Of a DNA stretch of 64,000 bases, positions 41,779 to 48,813 are shown piece after piece. This DNA comes from Brevundimonas sp. (GTDB lineage: Bacteria; Pseudomonadota; Alphaproteobacteria; Caulobacterales; Caulobacteraceae). The stretch lies in the NCBI RefSeq assembly GCF_016742135.1, contig NZ_JACVCG010000002.1, positions 186,001 to 250,000 of the forward strand, in the 5' to 3' direction. The notes under the pieces were generated by a model. The model worked only from the letters and a program-made list of their open reading frames with translations, searched no databases and had not been told where the DNA came from. Numbering within the stretch: the first letter of the stretch is position 1; every line of letters begins with the position of its first letter. Made by a program: the position numbers and the translations under genes.

Positions 41779-41847
41779 ATGACCCCGACTCTCTACGGCA
41801 TTCCGAACTGCGAGCAAGCTGTCAGGGTTGTAGCGAAATTCCGATGA
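41779..41847 (+). pseudogene. 5' fragment of a split ArsC/YffB-like gene (22-codon remnant)
   Basis: The start has a good GGAG six bases upstream and reads MTPTLYGIPNC, the N-terminus of an ArsC/YffB/Spx-like protein including the active Cys11. It then continues as unrelated residues EQAVRVVAKFR and stops at TGA. The missing remainder starts at 43003. The stop overlaps the next gene's ATG as ATGA, so this remnant now acts as a short translated leader for the inserted unknown gene. The residues after the break belong to inserted DNA. Confidence 0.8.
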
Positions 41848-42647
41848 CCGGTTATCCCGACGCATTCCGCGGCCTTGCTGAAGGACAGGAGTTTCTGCGC
41901 CAGAAATCTGCGGAAGCCATAGAGGCTTGCGAGGTGCTGGGATGCCATGCGGCCATCATCAAGGCCTCGATGGATGTAATCCATCACTTCATTTTGGAGC
42001 GCGGATCGGACGATCAGGATGTCCTTACGGTGCAGCATCTTGGGATCAGAGCGTTCAACGGGATTGCTGTCGCCCTAAACAACGCGCTGACCGGCTACTA
42101 TCAGGCCTCTGCCGGGCAGCAGCGCGACCTTCTGGAAACATCCTTCCTCTTGGACCTCTTCGGTCGAGATCGGACGTTGATTTCAGCTTGGCGAACGCTC
42201 GACAAAAAGGAGCGTTGGGCCCGCTTCAAGCCAGTTAAGGTGAGAACGGAACTCGATGAATTGGACGGGTTCACCGAGAAGAAGCGCGCGGTCCACTACG
42301 AGCTTCTGAATGACCTTGCGAGCCATCCGTCGACAGTCGGGTTCGCGATGCTCCAAGCCGGTGATTTAGGCGCACACTGCGGGCCCTTCTTCGAGGAAAC
42401 GGCGATGAGCGCGACGCTGTCTGAGCTGGCAAAGCTGGCCCTCCAAGCCGGCGGTGTTTTCGTCCGTTTGTTCAAATCTGAGAGTCCGGAGGACAGCTTG
42501 GCGAAGCTGGACTTCCAAGAGGCGCAAGCTAGATGGCTGGAGCGGTTTTACGACAAGCCATTTGATCAGGCGCAATTCGAGGCTCTCAGGAGCTCGCTCT
42601 TGGCCGGTAATCCCCATTTTGAGCCCAGCCGTGGCTCGGAGGCGTGA
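41844..42647 (+). CDS. Unknown 267-aa protein carried by the insertion in the arsC-like gene
   Basis: I do not recognise the family with confidence. It is mostly helical, with no TM segment or signal. Visible features are RDLLETSFLLDLFGRD (94-109) and YELLNDLASHPS (152-163), an R-x3-E / Y-x2-L-x5-H pattern faintly reminiscent of HEPN/DUF5677-like proteins; this is a guess. GC in three 60-base stretches counted by hand is 55-57%, below the 63-72% of two flanking stretches, which points to transfer. Its ATG overlaps the stop of the arsC remnant. A complete arsC-like gene follows within five bases. Confidence 0.75.
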   Translation: MTGYPDAFRGLAEGQEFLRQKSAEAIEACEVLGCHAAIIKASMDVIHHFILERGSDDQDVLTVQHLGIRAFNGIAVALNNALTGYYQASAGQQRDLLETSFLLDLFGRDRTLISAWRTLDKKERWARFKPVKVRTELDELDGFTEKKRAVHYELLNDLASHPSTVGFAMLQAGDLGAHCGPFFEETAMSATLSELAKLALQAGGVFVRLFKSESPEDSLAKLDFQEAQARWLERFYDKPFDQAQFEALRSSLLAGNPHFEPSRGSEA

Positions 42648-42651
42648 ACCC

Positions 42652-43002
42652 ATGAGCCTGATCATGTACGGAATTCCTAACTGCGATACCGTCAAGAAAA
42701 GTCGCGATTGGCTAGCAGCGCATAGCGTCGCGTTCGACTTCCATGACTACAAGAAGGCTGGGATTGAGCGCGACCGGCTGAAGCAGTGGGTCGATGAGCA
42801 CGGTTGGGAAGTTGTCCTCAATCGTGCAGGCACGACTTTCAAAAAGCTGCCTGATGCCGACAAAACCAATCTCGATGCGGCGAAGGCAATCGACCTGATG
42901 CTGACGCAGCCGTCGATGATCAAACGGCCGATCTTGGATTTGGGCGACCGACGGATCGTCGGGTTCAAGCCGGAAATCTATGAGGCCGAGCTGTCGACAT
43001 AG
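42652..43002 (+). CDS. Complete ArsC/YffB-family (Spx-like) reductase inside the insertion
   Basis: A 116-residue protein with Cys11 in YGIPNCDTVKKSRDW, then FHDYKKAGI, LNRAGTTFKKLPD, the Arg-bearing LTQPSMIKRPI and IVGFKPEIYE. This is the whole family domain with the usual length of about 115. YffB-like proteins are arsenate-reductase-fold enzymes of poorly known thiol role. The coding sequence is lower in GC (33 of 60 bases in one counted stretch) and clearly differs from the split native gene, so it is not a recent duplicate. GGAGG lies nine bases upstream. The TAG is directly followed in frame by the native 3' fragment. Confidence 0.85.
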   Translation: MSLIMYGIPNCDTVKKSRDWLAAHSVAFDFHDYKKAGIERDRLKQWVDEHGWEVVLNRAGTTFKKLPDADKTNLDAAKAIDLMLTQPSMIKRPILDLGDRRIVGFKPEIYEAELST

Positions 43003-43311
43003 GTCAAGAAGGCGCGGGTGTGGATGGAGGCGGCGGGGCAGGCCTATGCCTTTCACGACTACAGGAAGGCGGGCATCGACGAGGCGCGATTGCGGGGCTG
43101 GGTCGAGCAGGTCGGCTGGGAAAGGCTGCTGAACCGGGCGGGGACGACGTTTCGCAAACTGCCCGAGACGGACAAGGCCGACCTGACGACGGACAAGGCC
43201 GTGGCCCTGATGCTGTCCCAGCCGTCGATGATCAAGCGGCCGGTGGTCGAGACGGGCAGCGGGCTGCTGGTCGGATTCAAGCCTGAGGAATGGCAGACGG
43301 CGTTCGGATAA
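43003..43311 (+). pseudogene. 3' fragment of the split native ArsC/YffB-like gene
   Basis: It encodes 102 residues from VKKARVWMEAAG to EEWQTAFG, the native family domain from the codons after the active Cys to the end. Adding the 5' remnant's 11 residues plus two lost ones gives 115, the family length. It lacks the catalytic Cys and a convincing ribosome site (GTG 43018 and ATG 43024 are possible starts), so it is most likely non-functional. GC is high (43 of 60 bases in one stretch), as in the host genome. It lies in the frame of the complete copy, right after its stop. Confidence 0.82.
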
Positions 43312-43404
43312 AATCGCACGGGCTGCATCCGATCCGGGGAAGGGCGGCGACTACACCATGACCGGCCCGTCGATCAGCGGTGCGGCCGATGCGGAGATCA
43401 AGAG

Positions 43405-43809
43405 ATGGTGGATCTGTTTCATTCCTACTGGTGGCTGCTGTTCCCGATGGCCTGGTTCGTGTTCGGCGGCTTTTCCAGCTGGCTGAACTATCGCAAGCAA
43501 CGCGAGACGCTGAAGCTGCTGAAGACCTATGCCGACAAGGGGCAGGAGCCGCCCGAGTCCCTGCTGCGTGTGCTGGACAAGCCCATCGACGCGGACAACG
43601 ACGGTCCGGGCAGGCCGACAAATTACTGGTCGCTGTTCGGCCTGTTTGCCGTGCTGGCCGGCGGGTTCGGCATCGCCGCCTACATGCCGGAGACCTTCGG
43701 CATCGACTTTGACATCCGCTTTCCCTTCACCGTGGTGGCTCTGGTGATGGGCGCGGTGGCGGTCTGGGCCCTGATTTCAGCCGCGACGACGCGACGGCCC
43801 CGATCCTGA
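43405..43809 (+). CDS. DUF6249-like membrane protein (module 1)
   Basis: A 134-residue protein with an N-terminal TM (WWLLFPMAWFVFGGFSSWL), a cytoplasmic segment with RKQRETLKLLKTYADKGQEPPE, and two further TMs. The pattern 'TM, basic linker with a K-G-Q-x-[PE]-P turn, two TMs' is shared with the protein at 45600-46001 and resembles DUF6249. It precedes an ECF sigma gene by 21 bases and is probably in the same operon. The function is unknown. Confidence 0.72.
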   Translation: MVDLFHSYWWLLFPMAWFVFGGFSSWLNYRKQRETLKLLKTYADKGQEPPESLLRVLDKPIDADNDGPGRPTNYWSLFGLFAVLAGGFGIAAYMPETFGIDFDIRFPFTVVALVMGAVAVWALISAATTRRPRS

Positions 43810-43830
43810 CGTTCGTGTCGGGGCAGGGCG

Positions 43831-44373
43831 GTGATCGACACCCGATCCGATGCCGAACTGGTCGCGGCCGCCCGTTCCGGGTCGGACGCGGCCTTTTCGC
43901 GCCTGGTCGAGCGGCATCAGGCGGCGCTGCGCGGATTCCTGAGGCCGCTGATGGGCGGCGGCTGGGCCGAGGCCGACGATCTGGCGCAGGAGGCGCTGGT
44001 GATCGCCTGGCAGAGGCTGTCGGAGCTCAAGCGGGCCGAGGGATTTCGCATCTGGCTGATGGGTATCGCCTGGCGCAGGGCGTTCAGCCGGATACGCTCT
44101 ACGCGGCGGGGCTCGGCCCGCGATCTGGCCTGGCTGGAGGGGCAGGGGACCCCGGCAGGGGTGCAACCAGAGGACGCCCTGTCGCTGGACCGGGCCCTGT
44201 CCGGCCTGTCGGCGCCGGAGCGGGCCTGTGTGCTGCTGTGTCTGGCGCAGGACTGGTCGCATGCCGAGGCGGCAATGGTCTTGAATCTGCCGCTCGGGAC
44301 GGTCAAATCTCATGTCAGCAGAGGCCGGGCCCGGCTTTTGTCCGTTCTGGGAGGCACCCATGACGCCGGATGA
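43831..44373 (+). CDS. ECF-type RNA polymerase sigma factor (module 1)
   Basis: A 180-residue sigma-70 family factor with only regions 2 and 4. Region 2 has FSRLVERHQAALRGFLRPL and EADDLAQEALVIAWQRL. Region 4 has LSAPERACVLLCLAQDWSHAEAA and the helix-turn-helix LPLGTVKSHVSRGRARL. It starts with GTG after a G-rich site. It overlaps the next gene, a small membrane protein, by 14 bases, the typical layout with a membrane anti-sigma factor. The target promoters are unknown. Confidence 0.88.
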   Translation: MIDTRSDAELVAAARSGSDAAFSRLVERHQAALRGFLRPLMGGGWAEADDLAQEALVIAWQRLSELKRAEGFRIWLMGIAWRRAFSRIRSTRRGSARDLAWLEGQGTPAGVQPEDALSLDRALSGLSAPERACVLLCLAQDWSHAEAAMVLNLPLGTVKSHVSRGRARLLSVLGGTHDAG

Positions 44374-44659
44374 CACGCTGAAAGCCTTCCTCGCGGCCGG
44401 AAGACCCGCGCCGCGCGATGCGGTCTTTGAGCTTGCCGTAGCCGAGCGCGTCGCGCGCCGGCGCTTCTGGATGAGCCAGCTGGCTTTGCTACCGTGGGTG
44501 CTGGTGGCCTGTGTGTTGGCTGCGTTCGCGCTGCCGGTGCTGAGGGCCATGGGGCCGGGGCTGGCCCCGGTGGTGGAGCAGGTCAGCATGGTCGGTGGAC
44601 TGGCGGCGCTGACGCTCCTGACGGCGGGCCTGCTGGTGCGCCGCCTCAGGCCGTCCTGA
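44360..44659 (+). CDS. Small membrane protein, probable anti-sigma partner (module 1)
   Basis: A 99-residue protein with a cytoplasmic start (MTPDDTLKAFLAAGRPAPRDAVFELAVAERVARRRF, in parts) and two TM helices. It lacks a zinc-finger His-x3-Cys-x2-Cys anti-sigma motif. Its overlap with the sigma gene suggests it restrains that sigma factor, as membrane anti-sigma factors do. This is inferred from position. Its 3' end overlaps the exonuclease-like gene by 14 bases. Confidence 0.68.
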   Translation: MTPDDTLKAFLAAGRPAPRDAVFELAVAERVARRRFWMSQLALLPWVLVACVLAAFALPVLRAMGPGLAPVVEQVSMVGGLAALTLLTAGLLVRRLRPS

Positions 44660-45461
44660 AGCGTGCCACCTTGGCGAAGTGGTCGGAGGGCCAGACCGCC
44701 CCTACCGGCTGATCGCCGACGATCGCCGCCTCGACCGGAGTAAAGGCCCCGGCCTCATACAGTATGTGATCGATCTGCACCGACCGGTGCCCGAGCGCGG
44801 TGTTCAGCGTGGTGCGGTCGGCCTGATCCGGGTGCACGGCGCGCAGGGCCTCCGAGAAGCGGGCGCGCAGCGGCGCCATCTCGGGATTGTCCAGCGGCGC
44901 GTTCAGGTCGCCCATCAGGATCAGCGGGGTGCCGTCGTCGGGCAGCCAGTCCAGCAGGTGCGCGATCTGGCGGGCGCGAATGGCACCGCCCTCGGGCGTG
45001 TGATGCAGATGGGTGTTGGCGATGTCGACCACCGTGCCGTCGGCCATCCGGCAGCGGATGCGCTGGCCGGTGCGGTAATCGTCGTGCGGCTCCAGCTTGA
45101 CCCAGGCGTGATCGAGGATCGGCAGGCGGGACAGCAGGGCATTGCCATAGCGGCGCGGCTGATCTTCGGCATCGACCGAACTGAACATCATCTGCATGCC
45201 CAGCCGGTCGGCCAGGGTCCGGGCCTGATTGGGCAGGGCCTCGCCGTCCTGAAGCACTTCCTGAAGGGCGATGACGTCGGCGTTCGCGCCGCGAAGGATC
45301 GCCTCGATGAGGGGCAGGCGCGCGGGCCAGTCGCCCTGATCGTGCCAGATGTTGAAGGTCGCAACCGTCAGGCCCGGGCCGCGGCCGCGGATCTGACCCG
45401 TCGCGCAGGCGGCCAGCGACAGGGCGGGCAGGGCGGCCAGCAGGGTCCGGCGGGTGGTCAT
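44646..45461 (-). CDS. Endonuclease/exonuclease/phosphatase-family lipoprotein
   Basis: A 271-residue protein. The N-terminus TRRTLLAALPALSLAAC has twin arginines and a lipobox (LAAC, Cys19), so it may be exported by Tat or Sec and lipid-anchored. The EEP fold is readable: FNIWHD, ALQEVLQDGE (Glu), NTHLHHTP (His), LMGDLNAP (Asp-x-Asn) and the final VWPSDHFAKV (Asp-His). It is a Mg-dependent phosphodiesterase or nuclease of unknown substrate. It lies in reverse orientation between the two sigma modules. Confidence 0.86.
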   Translation of the reverse strand: MTTRRTLLAALPALSLAACATGQIRGRGPGLTVATFNIWHDQGDWPARLPLIEAILRGANADVIALQEVLQDGEALPNQARTLADRLGMQMMFSSVDAEDQPRRYGNALLSRLPILDHAWVKLEPHDDYRTGQRIRCRMADGTVVDIANTHLHHTPEGGAIRARQIAHLLDWLPDDGTPLILMGDLNAPLDNPEMAPLRARFSEALRAVHPDQADRTTLNTALGHRSVQIDHILYEAGAFTPVEAAIVGDQPVGAVWPSDHFAKVARFRTA

Positions 45462-45599
45462 GACGCGATACTCCGTACAGTCGGCGGCAACCTTACGAAG
45501 ATTTCACCCGGGGCGGCGCATCTGTACAACCCTGTCGGCGCCTCTTCCCCCATAGAAGCCGGGAACATTCTGTTTCAGGCCGCTTGAGAGGATCAAACC

Positions 45600-46001
45600 A
45601 TGGACGAGGGCATCGTCGCCATTTTCATCGTAGGGACCATCTTCGCCGCTATCGTGGCGATCATTGTCGGACCCAGCTATCTGAAGAGCCGCGAGCGCCG
45701 GGAAATCCAGACGACGGTTCGCACCGCCATCGACAAGGGCCAGCCCCTGCCGCCCGAGGTGATCGAGGCGCTGAGCAAGGACATCACGAAGAACCTGCCG
45801 TCGCGCACCAAGGACATCCGGCGCGGGATCATCTGGCTGGCGGTCGGCATCGGCATCGCCGCCTTCAGCCTGATCAGTAATCTGGGCGACGGCGATTGGA
45901 GCGACAATGTCGGCGACGGCATGCTGGCGTTTGCCGTCATTCCGGCGACCATCGGCCTGGCCTTCCTGATCCTGAGCTTCTTCAACAAGAACAGGGACTG
46001 A
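45600..46001 (+). CDS. DUF6249-like membrane protein (module 2)
   Basis: A 133-residue protein with one N-terminal TM (IVAIFIVGTIFAAIVAIIVG), a cytoplasmic segment with SRERREIQTTVRTAIDKGQPLPPE, and two C-terminal TMs. The layout parallels that at 43405-43809, including the K-G-Q turn with following prolines. It is followed after 26 bases by an ECF sigma gene, repeating module 1's order. The function is unknown. Confidence 0.74.
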   Translation: MDEGIVAIFIVGTIFAAIVAIIVGPSYLKSRERREIQTTVRTAIDKGQPLPPEVIEALSKDITKNLPSRTKDIRRGIIWLAVGIGIAAFSLISNLGDGDWSDNVGDGMLAFAVIPATIGLAFLILSFFNKNRD

Positions 46002-46027
46002 GACCGGGATCGAAGGGGGACGCGACC

Positions 46028-46588
46028 ATGACCCAACCCGGCCTGTCCGACCGGCACGATGTGGAACTGGCCGCCCTGGCGGCGGCCAGCGACCGGCGGG
46101 CGTTCGGCGAACTGGTGCGGCGGCATTCGTCGACCGTGCGGGCGCTGCTGCGGCGGATGGGTGCGCAGCCCTCGCTGGCCGATGACATCGCCCAGGATGC
46201 CTTCATCCTGGCCTATGAGCGGTGCACCGAGTTCCGGGGCGAGGGCACCTTCGCGGCCTGGGTCAAGCGTATCGCCGCGCGCCTCTATCTCAAACGACGC
46301 GAGAAAGAGGCGCGCTATGTTTCGGAAGATTCGGCAGAAGATCAGGTATCGAGTGTCGATCCCTTGGGTCGGTTCGACCTGGACGCGGCATTGCAGACCC
46401 TGAGCGAGGCGGAACGTCTGTGTGTGTCCCTCGGCCATGGAGCCGGGATGACCCATCCGGAGATCGCCACTGCCCTAAATCTGCCGCTTGGAACGGTGAA
46501 ATCTCATGTCAAACGTGGTCTGGATAAACTCCGCCAGATCCTCAATCCCGGGGCTGGCGAGACAGGGAGGGAATCGCATGTCGGTTGA
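46028..46588 (+). CDS. ECF-type RNA polymerase sigma factor (module 2)
   Basis: A 186-residue factor with region 2 (FGELVRRHSSTVRALLRRM and LADDIAQDAFILAYERC) and region 4 (LSEAERLCVSLGHGAGMTHPEIA and LPLGTVKSHVKRGLDKL). It resembles the module 1 sigma in both regions, notably in LNLPLGTVKSHV. Its end overlaps the next gene by 11 bases. It is probably co-expressed with the preceding DUF6249-like gene. Confidence 0.88.
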   Translation: MTQPGLSDRHDVELAALAAASDRRAFGELVRRHSSTVRALLRRMGAQPSLADDIAQDAFILAYERCTEFRGEGTFAAWVKRIAARLYLKRREKEARYVSEDSAEDQVSSVDPLGRFDLDAALQTLSEAERLCVSLGHGAGMTHPEIATALNLPLGTVKSHVKRGLDKLRQILNPGAGETGRESHVG

Positions 46589-46997
46589 TGAATTCGATCC
46601 CTTCATCGAGCGCGCCTTTGATCGCACGCCCCCCATGCCCGATACCGCACTGTTCGTGGCGGACCTTGAGGCCCGGCTTCAGAGTGGCGCCCGCTTCCGG
46701 GCGGTCGGCCTGGGTGTTGCGGGCGCGATCGGCGGGGTGGTGGCCCTGCGGGAGATGCTGACTCTAGACATGGATCTGGGCGGGACGGACGCCCTGCCCG
46801 GCGTGGGCGCGGCGCAATCCGCCGGGCAGTCGATCAACCTGGACGTGGCCACGGCCCTGCAGGCGGCTCTGGAGCGCTGGGGCGTCGCGGACCTGGCCCT
46901 GGGCGGTCTCGGCAGTATGCAGCTGTTCTGGATCGCGGCGGCGGTCGTGGCGGCTCTGGCCCTGGCCGGTGTGGTGCGCCTGTCGCAGGATATCTGA
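46578..46997 (+). CDS. Membrane protein, probable anti-sigma partner (module 2)
   Basis: A 139-residue protein. The N-terminal cytoplasmic segment (MSVDEFDPFIERAFDRTPPMPD, in parts) precedes a TM helix (FRAVGLGVAGAIGGVVAL), an extracytoplasmic Gly/Ala/Leu-rich part and a second TM near the C-terminus (LFWIAAAVVAALALAGVV). No zinc-binding anti-sigma motif was seen. The overlap with the sigma gene is the main reason to propose anti-sigma function. It matches the position, but not visibly the sequence, of the module 1 partner. Confidence 0.66.
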   Translation: MSVDEFDPFIERAFDRTPPMPDTALFVADLEARLQSGARFRAVGLGVAGAIGGVVALREMLTLDMDLGGTDALPGVGAAQSAGQSINLDVATALQAALERWGVADLALGGLGSMQLFWIAAAVVAALALAGVVRLSQDI

Positions 46998-47075
46998 CCC
47001 GCGCGACCGGGCCCGCGGATGACGCGGGAGCGCCGAGGGGCTAGGCTGCAATGCGAAAGCCGCCCGGAGCCTCCC

Positions 47076-47912
47076 ATGTCCAGCCAGAAACAGGAAACCG
47101 TCCGTCGCCTTGCTGCGCCGGACATCCAGGCCCGAAAGGGCAAGGAACCGTTGGTCTGCCTGACCGCCTATGACGCGCCGACAGCGGCCCTGCTGGACGA
47201 GCACTGCGATCTGCTTCTGGTGGGTGACAGCGTCGGCATGGTGGTGCACGGCCTGCCCAATACGGTCGGCGTGACGCTGGAGATGATGATCCTGCACGGC
47301 CAGGCGGTCATGCGGGGGGCCAAACGGGCGATGGTCGTCGTCGACATGCCGTTCGGCAGTTATGAAGGGGGCAAGGAGATCGCCTATCAGAACTGTGCCC
47401 GCGTGATGAAGGAAACCGGGGCACAGGGGGTCAAGCTGGAAAGCGGCCCGACCGTGCCGCAAACCATCGCCTATCTGGTGGAGCGGGGCATTCCGGTGAT
47501 GGGCCATGTGGGGTTGCGGCCCCAGGCGGTTCTGACCGAAGGCGGCTTCAAGGCCAAGGGCAAGACCGAGGACGAGCGCCTGCGCGTGATGGCCGAGGCC
47601 GAGGCCACCGCCGATGCCGGGGCCTTTGCCGTCGTGATCGAAGGCGTGGCCGAGGGTCTGGCCGGTGAGATCACGCGCGCCATCGCTGTCCCGACTGTGG
47701 GAATCGGGGCCTCCGCCGAATGCGACGGGCAGATTCTGGTGACCCCGGATATGCTGGGTCTGTTCGACTGGACGCCCAAATTCGTGCGCCGTTATGGCGA
47801 TCTGCGCGGCCAGATTCGGGAGGGGGTGGCAAGCTATGCCGAAGATGTTCGGTCCCGCCGTTTTCCTGCCGAAGTCGAGACCTATTTCTCGCGCAAGCCG
47901 GTCGCGTCCTAG
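47076..47912 (+). CDS. panB: 3-methyl-2-oxobutanoate hydroxymethyltransferase
   Basis: A 278-residue TIM-barrel enzyme catalysing the first step of pantothenate synthesis, adding a hydroxymethyl group from methylene-THF to ketoisovalerate. It carries the family motifs CLTAYDAPTAALLDEH, LLLVGDSVGMVVHG (Mg-binding Asp), MPFGSYEGG, VKLESG, GHVGLRPQ and the catalytic Glu in VIEGV. The start follows GGAG by seven bases. It is not linked here to panC. A weak stem (GCGGG/CCCGC) follows the stop, without a clear T-run. Confidence 0.93.
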   Translation: MSSQKQETVRRLAAPDIQARKGKEPLVCLTAYDAPTAALLDEHCDLLLVGDSVGMVVHGLPNTVGVTLEMMILHGQAVMRGAKRAMVVVDMPFGSYEGGKEIAYQNCARVMKETGAQGVKLESGPTVPQTIAYLVERGIPVMGHVGLRPQAVLTEGGFKAKGKTEDERLRVMAEAEATADAGAFAVVIEGVAEGLAGEITRAIAVPTVGIGASAECDGQILVTPDMLGLFDWTPKFVRRYGDLRGQIREGVASYAEDVRSRRFPAEVETYFSRKPVAS

Positions 47913-48028
47913 CGGGTACTCTCCCGCAGGCAGATTATGCGCTTTTTCAATGGGGGCGTCTCGACCCGGGCCGAAAATGGTCTAGGGTCGCGCCGAACTC
48001 AGATTAACGACTTGGGGCGTGCTTTTTC

Positions 48029-48790
48029 GTGACGGATATCTTCGAGCAGGTCGAGGAGGAGCTTCGCTCCGACCGCTATAAGCGACTGGCCAGAACGTGG
48101 TTGCCCGTGGTGGGCGGTGTGCTTGTCCTGGCCCTTATCGCCGCGCTCGGCTGGTGGGGCTGGCAGGCGAATGAAAACGGGCGCGCCGCCAAGGCCTCCG
48201 TCGCCTATGAGCGGGGCATTGAAGCGCTGCAGACCAACGACCTGGCCGCCGCCGAATCCGCCTTTGCCGAGGCCGAACGCGAAGGCAACGGCGCCTACCG
48301 GTCCATGGCCCTGGCCCAGCGCGCCGGCCTGGCCGTGGCCGCCAACCGTTTCGAAGAGGCGATCGACCTGCTTGACCGGTCGGCCAAGGCCGTCGGTGAC
48401 CCACTGCTGTCCGATCCCTCGGCATTCAAGGCCGCCCTCCTGGTGATGGACACCGACGCCAGCTACGAGGATATCGAGAGACGCCTGACCCCGCTTACCC
48501 GCGAGGGTCGGCCGCTGCGGCCCCAGGCGCTCGAAGCCCTGGCCATGGCGCAGCTTCAGCACGGCAAGAACACCGAGGCTCGCGCGACCTTCGTCCAGCT
48601 GCAGCTGGGACAGGACGTTCCCGATACGGTTCGCCAGCGTGCCCAGACGGCCATCGCCATGATCGACACCGGCACGCTCGGATCGCTGTCCGATATCCTT
48701 GAGGCCCAGAAGGCCCCGCCAGTGATGGTCTCGCCCGAGGGCCAGGCCCCCTCGCCTGGGGCCGCGGCCCAGCCCGCGCCCGCCGAATGA
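48029..48790 (+). CDS. YfgM-like inner-membrane protein with TPR-type repeats
   Basis: A 253-residue protein: short cytoplasmic N-terminus, one TM (about 25-46, VVGGVLVLALIAALGWWGW), then helical repeats over residues 55-225 (AAESAFAEAEREGNG, QRAGLAVAANRFEEAIDLL). This matches the YfgM/tetratricopeptide family linked to envelope protein folding at the SecYEG translocon. The order yfgM-bamB-der is conserved in many proteobacteria and occurs here. GTG start; the stop lies 23 bases before the bamB ATG. Confidence 0.85.
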   Translation: MTDIFEQVEEELRSDRYKRLARTWLPVVGGVLVLALIAALGWWGWQANENGRAAKASVAYERGIEALQTNDLAAAESAFAEAEREGNGAYRSMALAQRAGLAVAANRFEEAIDLLDRSAKAVGDPLLSDPSAFKAALLVMDTDASYEDIERRLTPLTREGRPLRPQALEALAMAQLQHGKNTEARATFVQLQLGQDVPDTVRQRAQTAIAMIDTGTLGSLSDILEAQKAPPVMVSPEGQAPSPGAAAQPAPAE

Positions 48791-48813
48791 CGTCCACGTT
48801 CAGGAGTAAGCCT

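Noticed and set aside
43003..43311. A functional gene from GTG 43018
   Set aside because: It lacks the catalytic Cys and the N-terminal strand of the family and has no ribosome site; the complete copy upstream makes a pseudogene more likely.
47912..47927. Terminator after panB
   Set aside because: The GCGGG/CCCGC stem is only five base pairs and no T-run follows directly.
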